Made by a program: the position numbers and the translations under genes | Notes under the pieces: generated by a model | Seen by the model: the letters and a program-made list of their open reading frames with translations, nothing else | The model's database searches: none | What the model was told of the DNA's origin: nothing | In this document: positions 19,881-31,702 of the stretch, in pieces | Numbering within the stretch: the stretch's first letter is position 1 | Layout of the letters: every line of letters begins with the position of its first letter | Assembly (NCBI GenBank): GCA_977006965.1 | Contig: OZ345373.1 | Location: 2,536,568-2,600,567, forward strand | DNA from: Phymatolithon calcareum | Lineage: Eukaryota; Rhodophyta; Florideophyceae; Hapalidiales | Length of the DNA: 64,000 nt | Direction: 5' to 3'

Positions 19881-22142
19881 TATTGGATAGGAGTTTTCGT
19901 TTAGCAAACTTCCCCCCCTTTTCGAGCCATATAGCCAACTTCCTCACTATTTAGCGATAACGGGCAATACATTTTAACACCAAATCTAGGAGTAAACCGG
20001 CAAGCATTTTGCACTTTTAGATGGACTGGGTGGCCGACCTCATTGTGATGGCCTTGAACGTCTTTCGACAATAAATCAAGTGCGAGCTGAGTTTGCTGCA
20101 ATGTCTGTCCCCGATGCCGGAAAACTTGGTGATTTCGTAAATCGCTGCGTGCTGTCCGGTGAACTTATTAACATTCACAAGAAACTGAGTCTTCACGATG
20201 TCTAGTGCGAACTTAATCTGCTCATTTCATGTAATCCTTTAAAAGTATTGCAGTTGGTTAAGGGGCAAAGATTACAATATTATAGATCCGCTGCAAATTG
20301 TATTGCAATATTTCCGACCTCCTCATTTTACACTGCAAAACTTCAAACTATTGAAAAACATATTGCAGCACTTGTACATGTCTTGAATACATATTGCAAT
20401 ACTCATGCCCTGTACAATATCCAATATTTTTGCAATCTGTTACATTCCATTTGATTGCTCCTTACTAACAACTGAAATGCACACAGCTGCAACCTTGGTT
20501 CCTGCCGATGCTCTAAATCGGAAAAATTCATACATGCCAGAAGAAGCAAGGTTTCAAAAAATGCAATTAAAAGGTGAGTGCAAGCTGAAACTCAGTCTCT
20601 GGAAGACAGGATTCGCCAAGTATTATAAATTTTACAGGTCTCGCACTATTAGTTTACATATACCTACTGCCCCATTGCTTGTTCCTCCGACGCACAACCT
20701 TTTCGTCGTATTGTACCTCCAAGAACAAACTTGAGGCGAGATATGCGCGAGTATTGTGTCTTCTATTGGTATATTCGAATACGTACAATCACCTCGACAG
20801 TACAATTCTGCCGTATATGGAGGAAAAGATGCGGGCCAAAGGTACGGTGTCTCTTGTCCACAACTGGGGAGCTGTAGACCAAACCGTTCCCTAAGTTAAA
20901 AATAGAAATCAGAGATTCTTCAGTGTTCTGGCCCAGATTTTGGCGCTGAATCGATTTCTGGTATTAGTTTTAGGATGGAGACACAGGAAATATGAATTGC
21001 GATTAATTTCTGTCACGCTGCTAAGGATTTGCGCGAAGACGGAATTAAAAGTTGAGAGCATTTGAATACTTGATGTTGAATCATAATACGTTTACAGCGT
21101 GCGGAAGCAAGCACTGAACACTGCAGGCAGTTGATTCTAGATTTGGACACCGTTTCGCATTGTATCGTTTTTGGGCCCTTTTTCAAAATCATTGCTGGGA
21201 AATGAAATCCGGAGCCAATCATATTAGGATTTGTGTATGTCGGCATTGTGAAAAGCACACTGCAGTGCCTTACAGAAAAGGAACTCCTAGGATCTTCGGA
21301 ATATTTTAAAAAAACTAACCTGTCTGCGATGTTTATCAAAGTACGGAATAGTAATATATAAAATTTTAATTTTTTTCCTTACAGTAAGGCGGGAGCCAGA
21401 AAATAAGCGAAAAACATACTTCGCTGAAATGTGTTGGGGAACCGTTTAGTCTACAGGGCGCTGCGGGAAATGGCGTTTTCAGTGATCTTGGAGTAGATTG
21501 GGCCTTTTTGCATAATTAACGTATGCACTGATGCCCCTGTAGGTCTTCCTGTCCATCTACGTAAACAATTAATTTCTCAAAAAACTCTTTGACATCAATG
21601 CGAAACGAGTCCATTGAATCAAGTATTGTACCATATCATATGGGCAAGGATCAATATCAAGAGCAGCTTATGTCATATTAGAGATTTGAAAGTTATAGTG
21701 ATTATCGTAAAATTCCGTAAAGTTTTCGAAATTTCGACTCTTTTTTTCGGGGCTGTAGATTCAGCTTATCAGATTTGTTTTTAACTTAGAACGCGCCTTT
21801 TGGAGATATTACAGATTTAAACTTTCAAAGAAGCTTATACCGGCCCTTGAAGCGATATGATAATGATTTTCATACCGTAAAGGTCGAAAAATTGTTCAGC
21901 ATCAGGCTGATGCTGAACACTTTTTGGACCTTGAGCCGATGCAGAGTCTCGGTTGCGATCATCACCCTGGCTGCTTGCCACCCAGGTTAACAATAGGTCG
22001 TCGACGCTTTTTCGCTCTACGGTCCTGCCCTGTCGCACTGGAGCTGCGGTGGCACCGTGGCGCAGGTGAAATTCAGAGCATGATGTGTGCTTATCAAGAA
22101 CTGCCTCTACGTTTACTCAAATGCCGCTTGAAAAGAACTACT
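19881..22142. other. About 2.2 kb without a recognisable gene
   Basis: AT-rich. Between about 20245 and 20445 TATTGCA and related words recur about six times. A perfect 25-bp hairpin is annotated separately at 21894-21918. Scattered frames up to 109 codons show no motif. Confidence 0.45.
21894..21918. repeat. 25-bp perfect inverted repeat
   Basis: GTTCAGCATCAG, one G, then CTGATGCTGAAC: 12 paired bases with a one-base centre. No T-run follows on either strand, so a terminator role is not indicated. Confidence 0.75.
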
Positions 22143-23601
22143 TTAAAAGAAGGAGTCGTCCTTATAGTACCTATCGATTACATACTTTCGTAGGTAAGCT
22201 TTCCTGGTTTCATTTTTCGCGGAAAAGAGGTGATCCAAAAGTAACCACGTGCTCTTGAACCGTTCGTCACGAGAACCATTTGGAACTCTTATATTCGCAT
22301 CTTGGTTTCTAATACCTCGTATCAGTTTGAACTTCGAGCTTGTCGTTGAAAATGAAAATTCCTTTGCTAGGACAGTACCAGAATCTTTGCCGCTGAAGTG
22401 GAAAGAGTGATACTGAGATATTTTGAATGCCGACGGCACGTAAAAGCATTCCGATTAAATATCTTTCCACTTAATCCTGTTGATGGTACACGAAGGTACA
22501 CATTTTGAACTTGCAGCACTCGAACGCACACGTTCATCATATCCTCAAGAGTTTGCACGTCTCTTGCCCGAAACATCCGCTTTAGTCTTCCGAAAGCACC
22601 GTCACAAACGTTTTTAGTGTTGCCTGATACCAAGAAGTAGAGATCCACTTCACCAAAGTATCCAGAGCTCGCGACCCAGCAACACATCCATATCACCCAG
22701 TGGTTCTTATTCTGGCCGGAATAATTATCTGCCTGGAGCACTAGTTTCCGCGGCTGTGCTCCATGACAAGAAGCACGGTGGAATTCAAGTGTATGTAGCA
22801 GCATAGATATCACCTCATTTGCACTCTTTTTACCCGGCCAATGCCCCTCCGGAAGCGAGTACAGTAAGTTTGTTCGATTGTTGCTGTTAGATATTCCAAA
22901 TATGTCAAACGTTCGCCGAGATATGAAGTGGAGGTTTCCAGGTTGCCTTTTAAGGGAAGGAAGCCATATTTTTTCAGAAAAATCCATAACAAGGTGAAGC
23001 ACATCACCTGCAGGCTGATTTTGAGCGCACTCCTGCATCTTCTTGTAGAACTGGAACTCCTTGTTAGCCTCGTCTTTGTTTTGTTCGAGATCGCGAATTG
23101 CAGCATCTTTTCATCACCATCTAGTGTCCGGATGTACTTGGTGCGACTTATGCACATATCACAGAAGTCTGTTCCCCCACTCGCTATTTTAAGGCATAGA
23201 TACTTATGGCGCCAGACCCACAAAAACGTTTCTCTGAAATCGGACGCTCAGTGAGTGTAGAAGAATTTAGCTTTTCGCAGCTTTTCCCATTCCAAGGGAT
23301 GCTTTTGAAAGATATCTTTTTTTAGCGTGCAGGTAACGGGTAGTTTCTTTGTGTGCATAGTCGCTCCGCGTGGACAAGGCAGTCCATGTAGCTCGCCATA
23401 ACGGCGTACGAATGCCAGCACAATTTCGGTGTTTCCAGAGTTTTTGCATTTCCGTCCGTCACAGTGGTGCGTCACGTACGCATCAAGAGTGATACTAGAC
23501 GTGATAATGGAAGCGTGCTTGTTTATCGTGTTCCGAGATAGTTGAACAGTTGCGCAAAATCGGTGTACACATAGCTCATTTCCTTGCATTGCATAGCGCA
23601 C
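22143..23601 (-). pseudogene. Transposon-derived protein with DNxSGQNKN motif (DUF7869-like), broken
   Basis: On the minus strand the frames together resemble a widespread, poorly studied transposon protein family with a probable RNase H-like core. An upstream part has FVRRYGELHGLPCPRG (about 23410-23360) and KIASGGTDFCDMC (about 23190-23150). LVMDFSEKIWLPSLKRQPG (about 22990-22930) could carry the first Asp. LVLQADNYSGQNKNHWVIW (about 22745-22690) carries the signature motif. GNTKNVCDGAFGRLKRMF (about 22625-22570) may supply the third Asp. An in-frame TGA lies at about 23249, with frameshifts near 23115 and 22440. The 223-codon core 22367-23038 is open. The family link is from memory of the motif; the catalytic reading is inference. 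Confidence 0.6.
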
Positions 23602-23781
23602 AGTTATACGTGTAAGAGATGGTTCTGTTTCATTTTCTTCTCGGTAGCGTTTACGTCAGCGTGCTTGAAGGAAAAGTTCGTTTTCTTCCCCAGATGGAGC
23701 GGCAATGCACAGTAGAATAGTACGAACAATTTTGATCAGATCCACTACATTTTTCATGGCGAACTGGCGAGCAAGGCCGAG
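23602..23781. other. Flank between transposon relic and LTR
   Basis: No gene. It could be the N-terminal or 5' part of the minus-strand transposon relic; the LTR element begins at 23782. Confidence 0.4.
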
Positions 23782-24276
23782 TGTGGTAGCGTAGATCGGC
23801 GGATCGACGCCTCTAAGTAGTCCGGGAACGGTTGGCCGTAGAGGCCGTGCAAGGCTCCAGCGATTGGTCTCTCCCGATGGAGGATAGTGGCAGAGCAAAC
23901 AACAAAACACACACACGGACTTGGGGTCCAATCGCAAGAGGACACAAACGTCCGTGCGCAGACACAGGGGCGAGGGTCCTAGGACCGAGGCTCGACCGAC
24001 GGCGTAGAGTCGAGGTCGTACGCGGGGCCTTCCCTGAGGCGAAAGGTCCGCGAAGGTTGGAACTGAAGACGGTCGATCTGGACCAAACACGGGTTGCCCC
24101 TTTTACTGAGGGCCGGCGGCCGAAAGCCCGCCATATATTACCAAATCGGTCTTATCATACTAGAAATAAACCTAAACGGAGGGGACGACGGAGTCGAGGG
24201 CACAGCGTGTAAGCCCATGTGGGCTGTAATGGTGGGGAAAAGCAAGGCCTCAGGGCCACCCATCCATACTACTACA
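23782..24276 (-). repeat. Probable 3' LTR of the gypsy element
   Basis: On the minus strand it begins TGTAGTAGTATGG directly after a polypurine tract and ends CGCTACCACA, giving short inverted ends TGTRGTAG / CTACCACA. The 495-bp length is normal for an LTR. A TATA-like TAATATATGG (complement of 24131-24140) lies about 140 bases into it. There is no second LTR in the window for comparison, so the right-hand limit rests on the tract and the left on the inverted ends. Confidence 0.5.
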
Positions 24277-24293
24277 CCCTCCCCTCCTTAAAG
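24277..24293 (-). other. Polypurine tract before the 3' LTR
   Basis: The minus strand reads CTTTAAGGAGGGGAGGG immediately before the LTR start. This is the primer for plus-strand DNA synthesis in LTR elements. A near-identical tract lies at 26554-26572. Confidence 0.55.
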
Positions 24294-24450
24294 CCGCAGC
24301 ATTCGGCGAGGCAGACGGGTCAGCAGGGACAAGGCCCTTACCCCTTCACTGCGAAACGGCGTTCATTTCGCCCGAGGGGGCCTTTTAGAAGGCCAGAATT
24401 GCAGGAAAAAGGTCCGCCTCCTCGGCCCTGGCCCCCTCGCTCCCGCATAC

Positions 24451-24546
24451 CGCTCTTCGTCAAGGTCAAGTACTGACCGTTCCTCGTCAAGGTCAAGCAC
24501 TGACCGTTCCTCGCCAAGGTCAAGCACTGACCGTTCCTCCTCGAAG
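24451..24546. repeat. 27-bp minisatellite, three copies plus a partial
   Basis: Units begin at 24451, 24478 and 24505, with a partial unit from 24532. The core is CGTTCCTCGTCAAGG then TCAAGCACTGAC. The period is a multiple of three, so both strands keep open frames; on the minus strand one frame reads EERSVLDLD repeats. It lies between the LTR and the antisense coding chain. Confidence 0.85.
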
Positions 24547-24586
24547 AAGACGTCCACCGGTTCCCCAACAAGACGCGTGCTGCGTC

Positions 24587-26335
24587 ATGGTGTGCTGGGT
24601 TAGATCGCGGCTCAACGTCGACGTGCCATGTGACGTCGAACGCTCGCCGGAGAGGCGGCGACGCGTTACTCGGAACTTGGAAGGACCAGCCCTTGGCTCC
24701 GCAGCCGATTGGCGCCACCCGCGCCGCTGGAGCTGGCGCCGGGCCCTGTCCGATAGGGCGACCAAGCTCGGAAGGGGACATCCTGTCCCCGAGCATGTTG
24801 AGGCCGACGTTGCCCGTTTGCCGACCGCCGGCGAGGTGCGCTGGGCCGAGCGCTTCTATGAGAGTTCGAAGGACGAGGCGTGGTGCCTCTCTCTTGGGCA
24901 ATTCGACGCCCGTTGCCTCGATGGTCTTCCTCCGTTTGCACTCGATGTGCTGCCGAGCCCGGCTATGCAAGACCGGCGTGTGTCTCGTGACTTACGCCGT
25001 TGGCGTCACCGCCTACAGGGTCTCTTCCTCGAATGGATGACCGAAGCCGACTGTCTAACCGAACGAAGTTTCCGCTCAGAATGTTGCGCATGCGATCATG
25101 ACGGAGGCCCATCTTCTCGGCCCGAACGCCCGGCTCTGGTGGCTGCCACCTGCCTTGGTGGCCGCCATGCGCCGTATCGGGTGTGCTTCCCTTCTTGGCG
25201 GTGACGTAGCGACCGGCCGACGACTTGAGGCTCTTCTCGCCGCCATCGAGACCATTCATTGGTCAAAGGTGGATCCCACCAAAACCGTTTGGCCCCTGCG
25301 CAACGACGTCGGCGCTCCCATATACCGCAACGGGGATTTCGTCCCCTGGGATATCCGTTCCTGGTGCCCCGCCGTACCGCGAGACCTGCTCGGAGGTGGC
25401 TACGCCACCTTGCGCGGCGAGATTTACACCGGCGCCCTCGGCGCCTTCCGCGAAGAACATTCCGGCCGCGTCACCCGTCCTCAGTCCTGGAACGGACATG
25501 ACTTCGATGCCCTTCGGGGCTTGGCCAAGGCCGACCGCGTGGCTGCCGAGGCCACTTCCAGTGCCGGCGGCGCGAGCGGGAATGTCGAATCGGAATGCCG
25601 CACGAAACGGCCAAGGGATGGCAACGAAGATATCCCTAAGAAGAATGATGATGGGGCCACTTGCCCGGCCATGGTGGCCTTTGGCATGTATCAGCCCGGT
25701 CGATGTGGCTTCATGCTCACCGTTGAGCGCCCGTTGCTCCGCTTCTTCACCCGTGTGACTGTCGAGGAGCCTTGCGACGAGGATGACGGTGCTCAACACC
25801 ATCCGAGGGCCAACTCGGCACCGGAAGGGCCTCTGGACTTCGTCGATGTTTCGACTGGAACGGCTGTCGAGGAGGTCATCAAGGGCGTTCGATCATCTTC
25901 CGCCGAGACCGAGGATCCGGAAAGCGCGGTGAATCGTGCGCTTTGTACCGCTCGTTGTGCCCGCAGGCCGTGGAGATCATCGACGACCAAGGCGTATCTA
26001 TTGTGTCGCCAACCCCTCTGTACGATTTGAGGCCCATGGTGGGCCGGGAGGTGACTGACATGGCCGTCGGCGTGTTCACGGATTCTAGGATTCACAAGTT
26101 GTTCAACGCGATGGGTCTTTCTCCCTTGGAGTGCAAGGACCTATACTGGGTCGATGACGAGGAAGTGTCTACGGTGTTGTGGGCCTTGTTCGAAGATTTT
26201 TCCGGCATCGCGCGTGTATCTGCCCATGTTCGCGACCAGGCCGGAAAAGAGGCCGCAATCGAGGCTCTTCGCTTGGTATATTGGGCCACGCGCGATCTGC
26301 TGCCGCACCGGATCCCTTCTGCCCACACCTGTTAG
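24587..26335 (+). pseudogene. Antisense coding-like chain (~580 codons) inside the gypsy element, unknown
   Basis: The plus-strand chain lies opposite to gag-pol, between integrase and the 3' LTR. Frames are 24587 to about 25080, then 25098 to about 25935, then about 25943-26335, joined by two frameshifts. It contains HAIMTEAHLLGPNARLWWLP, LEALLAAIETIHWSKVD, GDFVPWDIRSWCP, an acidic middle (EEPCDEDDG) and a C-terminal half with VVGREVTD-like MVGREVTDMAVGVFTDS and EALRLVYWATRDLLP. No zinc knuckle or catalytic motif. Alternatives: an element-specific antisense ORF as known in some plant Tat-lineage gypsy elements, a captured host gene, or a gag-like gene of a nested non-autonomous element. The overlapping minus-strand frames look like shadows. 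Confidence 0.45.
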
Positions 26336-26645
26336 CTTTGTTAGACGTACGTTTGAACTTTAGATCGATTTAGGCCATTTGGTATTGATTGAAGAACGCA
26401 GGCTGACTTAGGCCATTTGTCCAGAAATACTTATGACCCCGAACGTCCATGCTAGGAGGGCCCAAAGATATTGACAGGATGTCATGTATGAGCGGGCGAT
26501 CCAATGAAGTTGCAAGGGGTCTTCAGTCCGAGTCCTCTGCCCCCCATTCCCGACCCCTCCCCTCCTTAAAAAGAGTGCGGGCTCTCCAAATAGTGTCCCT
26601 GCCGTAACGCGAGGAGTGGTCCAGGGCGCGACACAGCGGCCCAGG
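26336..26645 (-). other. Non-coding stretch with second polypurine-like tract
   Basis: Follows the integrase stop on the minus strand. At 26554-26572 the minus strand reads TTTTAAGGAGGGGAGGGG, sharing 16 bases with the tract at 24277-24293. No LTR start TG follows at once, so it may be an internal or ancestral tract. The rest holds no gene. Confidence 0.45.
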
Positions 26646-29600
26646 TTACTGCCGCGCGGCGTCGCGCAGGTGCTCTGGAAGGGCACCGATAACCTTTTCC
26701 GGGATTCCCCCTTTGCGCTTGCGGAAGAAGGAGCGCAACTTGTGCAAGGGGAGGCTGTCCGGATGTTGCCAGGTGTCGTCTTCCGGGCCGTACCCGAACC
26801 AGCGTGTTCGTATTCGGTTTAAGGCGGGATCGTAAGCGATCAAGCGGTCAATGATATACTCGTCACCATCGGAGTTCTCTCCCTCCTGCGTCGCTTCTGG
26901 TTCTTCGTTTAGTGGGGCCCTGACCGCGACGCCTCGATGGCGCTCCTCACGTCGACGCTCCTCTAGAGTACGGTCGTCGGCGACCAGTGGCAGCCCGTCG
27001 GGCGGAGTTGGTGCAAGGACCACGCGGTCGCGAGAGACGGTGTCGTCAACGCCCGATGCGTTGATGATGACGACGTTCTTCGCCGAGGTCTTTACGACTC
27101 GATAGGGCCCAGTTGCGAGGGACGCGAGCTTGTTCCGTTCGGGGTCCTCCTTCGTGGGGGCCTCACGCCGTAAGAAGACGAACGTTCCGGGGCGGATGTC
27201 TTCTGCGGAAGGTCTCACGGCCTTGTCGAAGTTGGCTTTGTATCGTGCTTGGGCGCGACGGATATTTTTGTCCGCGGTGGCCATGAGGGCCTTGAGGCGC
27301 GCCAAAAATTGCTCTCGTTGCAGGCGAGGGTGGGGTTCACCAGATGAGGCCACGTTTTGGATTGCCAAGTGCACCGGTGGTCGACTGACCGTGAGTTCAA
27401 GGGGACTGAACCCCGTGGCGCTATGAATCTGGGTATTGTACCCGTACGACAGCGCGCCTGCAAAGCGATCCCAGTCGTCAAGGTGCTCTGTCACGTACGC
27501 GCGCAAGGCCGCGAGTATGGTGCGATTGTATCGTTCTGCTTGGCCGTTAGTCTGTGGATGGTAAGCCGCAGTGAATAGGTTCCGAATTCCTAGGGTCTGG
27601 CAAACGGCCTGAAAGTGTTTGGATGCGAACTGCTGGCCATTGTCCGACAAAAGGTACACCGGCGGTCCGTAAGCGAATACCCAGTGGTTACAAAATGCCG
27701 AGGCCACTGCGTGCGCCGTTGTGGACTTGAGTGGGACTGCTCGCGTGAGCTTTGAATAGCGGTCCGTGATGACCAACAAGTTCTCGTGTCCGTCTTTGGT
27801 CTTGCGGAACGGACCGAGGATGTCGATAGAGACGAAGTCCAAAGGCTGGGATGCGGGAAACAGCTTCAACCACTGACTGTGGCGGCGGAGCTTTACGCGC
27901 TCCTTTGCACATGGGGTGCATGATCGCACCGTACGTACAACGTCAAGGGCCATGGACGGCCAGTAGAATTCTGGGCGCAAGGTCTGGTACATTCGAGTAG
28001 TGCCCGGATGGCCCGCAAGCTGCGGGTAATGCGCCAAGTGCAACACACGGGGCCTCAAAGCCGGGGGAACAACGATCTGGAGCGACCCGAACCAGAAGGC
28101 CGCGGTCGTCACGCTTGAACCTGGCCGACCGGCCATCGTCCACCTTTGATGCGAGTACGCAGCACCAGGGGTTGGCAGACTGGGCCTCGATGTACTCTCC
28201 AATCGAGATTGGGCTGTGGTCCGTTGCTTCGACGACCGTCGCAACCAGCAAAGCTGGGGCTAAGTCTTCTGCGAAGGAGGAGAAGTCCTCCACCCATTCG
28301 AAGTCGTTTTGATCAAGTGGGTCACATGTTTGCCCCTTTCCGATCGCGGTTTCATCTGCTAGGCAGGGAATGTCCAGATCTGGTCCGAATGGACAATCGC
28401 CGTACGTGGGTAAACGCGAGATGGTGTCGGCGATCGTATTCTCGGCCCCTTTCTTGTAATGCACCTTGAAGCGATGCCCCATCAAAACGAGGCGCCAACG
28501 TGCGCGGCGATTTGACCCATCGGCGAGGCTGAAAATCCAGCGGAGCGCCTGGTGATCGGTAAAAAGATCAAACTCCTCCAATTGGAGGTACGGTTGGAGG
28601 ATCTGTACGGCCCATATGATGGCCAGGCATTCCTTCTCGCCCGCAGAGTAGTTTTTCTCTGCCGGTCGGAGCTGTCAACTCCAGAAGCCCAGCGGGTATC
28701 GCTTACCGTCCTCGTGTGTTTGAAAGAGCACACAGCCAATCTGATGGTCGCAGGCATCTGTATCGACCGAGTAGCGCAAACCCCGACGGGGCAGCCGCAG
28801 AACGGGCGGGGAAGCTAATGCTTTCTTCAAGAGGCCAAACGCGGCCAAGCGGCAATCGTCAAACACGGGGAGCGAGGTCTCCTGCTCCTTCTTAAGAGCT
28901 CCGTGAGCGGTGCTGCTACACGTGCAAAGTTCGGAATAAAACGTCCGTAGACGTTGCAAAGTCCAAGGAAAGAGCGGAGCTCCGTCTGGCTAGTCGGGAC
29001 TTTGAACCCTTGGATGGCGTCGGTGTTGCGGTTCGCCACCTCAAGAAGGCCTGGCCGGATTTTATGGCCCAAGTAGTTGACCGACCGGTCAAAGAAGGTG
29101 CAATTCTTCAGCTTCCGTGACAGTCCGGCCGCTTTCAACGCGCACAGTATCTCCTTGACGTGTGGCAGGTGGTCGTCGAATGAAGACGAAAAGACAATGA
29201 TGTCGTCGATGTACACCAGGCACGACTGCCATTTAAAGCGAGCGAGAATTATGTCGATGGTGCGTTGGAACGTGGCCGGGGCGTTAGTCAGGCCGAAGGG
29301 CATTTTCTTGAATCGGAAGGTTCCGCTGTGACAGGTAAATGTCGTTTTGTCGCGGTCTTCGTCGCGAATGGGAATCTGCCAGAACCCCCAGTTGCAGTCC
29401 AGAGACGTGAAGAGCTTGGCGTCGCCCAGGGAGTCGATGCACTCATCCATACGCGGCAGCGGATACGAGTCCTTCATGGACAGGGCATTCAGGCGCCGGT
29501 AATCCACGCAAAAGCGCCACCGTCCGTCCGGTTTAGGGACAATGACAACCGGGGAGGACCACTTCGACGCTGCGGGCTCGACGACATCCAAGCGCAACAT

Positions 29601-30821
29601 TTCCTCCACTTCGGTCTTCTCGACCGCCCGGGCCTTATGCCCCGCGCGGTGGGGCGGCAGCCGCACAGGTCGAGCACCATCCTGAAGATCGATTCGGTGT
29701 ACGGTGACCTTCACGGTTCCCAGATGGCCCTGCCACATGTCCTCGAACTCGCAAAGCATATCGCGGACTTGGGCTTGTTCGTCGCCCGACAGGTGGTCCA
29801 AGCTAACGTCATCCACCGTCACCCGCTCGCGCGCGGCGGGCGACTCCGGGACCCGTGCCGCGAATCTGGCCTGGGCGTCGTCATCAGGTAAGGCCTGTGC
29901 GAGGCCAGGACGCACAGGTACTGCGGGTTCCGGTTGCCGAGGGTCAATATTGACCGTGAATATTTTCGTCGGGGCCGGTAGCGCCAAAGCCAAGATTTCG
30001 TGTTTCGCGAGTGTCACATCCGCGGGCGAAAATTTGGCGACCAAGATCCTAAAAGGCACGAGCGGTTTAACGTAAACTAGGCCGTTGGCCACACTAACTC
30101 GCTTCTTCAAGTACAAATGCGGAGCCGGAGCAAGGACTCTGGTGCTGGAGGCGCCGCATACTACCTCAACAGTCGCTTCGGTCCCAGCCGGAATAACCGT
30201 TTGTCGTGCTACTCGCACCTTTGCAGACGGCGAGGGACCGTCTCTCACGAATGGGGTCTCTGATGTTGACCGGTCGCTTGGGACCCTTTGGGGGCGGCGC
30301 TTGATCGTAACCCTTGTTCCATCCTCCAACTCGATTAGTTTTCCCCGAGGCCGCACTTGCTTCACGTGTCTGTCGATAAACGTGCAGCCCAAGAGGGCAT
30401 CGGCTCCGAGTTGCCGTGCGACAACGAATGGTTGTCGCACGGAGTACGACGCGGCCTTGACTGTTAAGGTCACAATACCCATGGTATCCAGGTGGTGATT
30501 TGAAGCAGACGCCAAGTTGACGATATCACGGCTGTCGTCACACAAAGCGAGTACCGCCGGTGGGAGGAGGTCCGCGCGGACCAAGTTAGGCCCGGCTCCG
30601 GTGTCCAACACCGTGAGCATTGGTCTTAAGGACCGTGAATCGGGACCTATGGAGGCCTCTATCTTGTGTGCCGAAAGGAAGAACACCTGAGACAGATGGT
30701 ACTGCGAGGCGGACAGCCAGGTCGGGAGTCCAAATGGCCGGGACAGGATAACCGGAGTCGAGACTCCTTCATTCGGGGGCTTGCGCGGTGGCCTCAAGGG
30801 CTCACGGCGCATCCCCCCCAT
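26646..30821 (-). pseudogene. pol: Gypsy pol polyprotein: PR-RT-RNase H-IN-chromodomain, frame-broken
   Basis: Starts at ATG 30821, overlapping the gag stop as TGATG. Protease: LTVLDTGAGPNL, catalytic Asp near residue 73. Reverse transcriptase: PKPDGRWRFCVDYRRLN, FTSLDCNWGFWQIP, and YIDD at 29202-29213. RNase H: YSVDTDACDHQIGCVLF, then LAIIWAV and LFTDHQAL. Integrase: an HHCC zinc region (HLAHYPQLAGHPG...CTPCAKE), then SIDILGP, LLSDNGQQF and QTNGQAERYNR carrying the D, D and E. The C-terminus EYIIDRLIAYDP...WFGYGPEDDTWQHPDSL is chromodomain-like. Lesions: frameshift near 28893 at the end of RT, in-frame TGA near 28674, and frameshift near 28095 before integrase. Catalytic residues are otherwise all present. 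It would copy and integrate the element. Confidence 0.88.
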
Positions 30822-31702
30822 CAGTTTTCCTGGGAGAAGTTCGATTCCGAGCTCTCGGCGGGTACACGCTTTTGTTCGTTGTCCACCATGGCGACTCCTT
30901 GTGCCGAGCGCTGTACTTGCCGTAGACCACCTGGAGGACCCATAGGCCGTGGGAATACTATGGGGCCTGTCTCGTTCGGATTCGCGACCAGCACGTCTCC
31001 AATCCTCTCTAGCCCCGGGGTCACCGTTGGTGCAGCACCTATGCGGCGCATCTCCTGCTGCTGGTGCGGTTGCAGGAATTTGAAGTTCTCAGCCCGGAGG
31101 ACGGCGAAGTTCGGGTCTTGAGCCGGACGGTCCCGATGGGGGCAATGCGGGTGTCGGTGTCCTATGCCAAGGCAGCAGTAGCAAACGTCAACCTGGGCTT
31201 GTGGAGGATTCACCCACCCTGGACGAGCAGGCTTCGTTGCCGACGGCACCTGCGCGCCGACGACCGGTGAACGGTCTGGTGCCCCCTTCCGTTGAGGTTG
31301 TCGAAACCTGGGGGGGTTAGTATCTCGGCTGACCAAATGGGCTTCATGGCAGCCCGGTGGGAACACTTGGTCGTAACGAGTATCGACCGACGGGTCATCG
31401 GAGCAGCAATCGTGTCGTGGCGTCTGCGCAACGGCGAACACCGGCTGGTCGGGCCCTAGCTGACGGGCCTCTCCGCAGTAAGATTGAGAGTGCGCTGGAT
31501 CGTCTTGGGACCAGATCGCCATGGCCTGGCCAGGCCTGGTGCGTTTCCCGAGGAGGGCGCGGTGTGAGTCCCCAAGGGCCTGCGCCCGCCTGACGAGCTC
31601 GTCGAAAGACACCCCTCCCCACAGCGCCTTGTTGCTCAGGATGACCGGCCTGATGTCTGCGTGCGTCCCGAGGATAAATCGCGTGATTAGCTCATGATGC
31701 AA
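30821..31702 (-). pseudogene. gag: Gypsy gag, C-terminal part with CCHC zinc knuckle
   Basis: 293 open codons. The start of the frame (ELITRFILGTHADIRPVILSN) looks like the C-terminal half of capsid, so the N-terminal part is missing. A nucleocapsid knuckle CYCCLGIGHRHPHC fits CX2CX4HX4C near residue 170. The frame stays open upstream to a TGA near 31740. It ends in TGA at 30821-30823, overlapping the pol start by one base (TGATG), so pol would need re-initiation or frame slippage. Gag packages element RNA in cytoplasmic particles. Confidence 0.72.

Noticed and set aside
24338-24970. 210-codon minus-strand frame
   Set aside because: It crosses the 27-bp repeat, lacks motifs and mirrors the plus-strand chain; most likely a shadow in GC-rich DNA.
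29265-29891. 208-codon plus-strand frame
   Set aside because: It is antisense to the protease-RT region of the gypsy pol, whose motifs are unmistakable.
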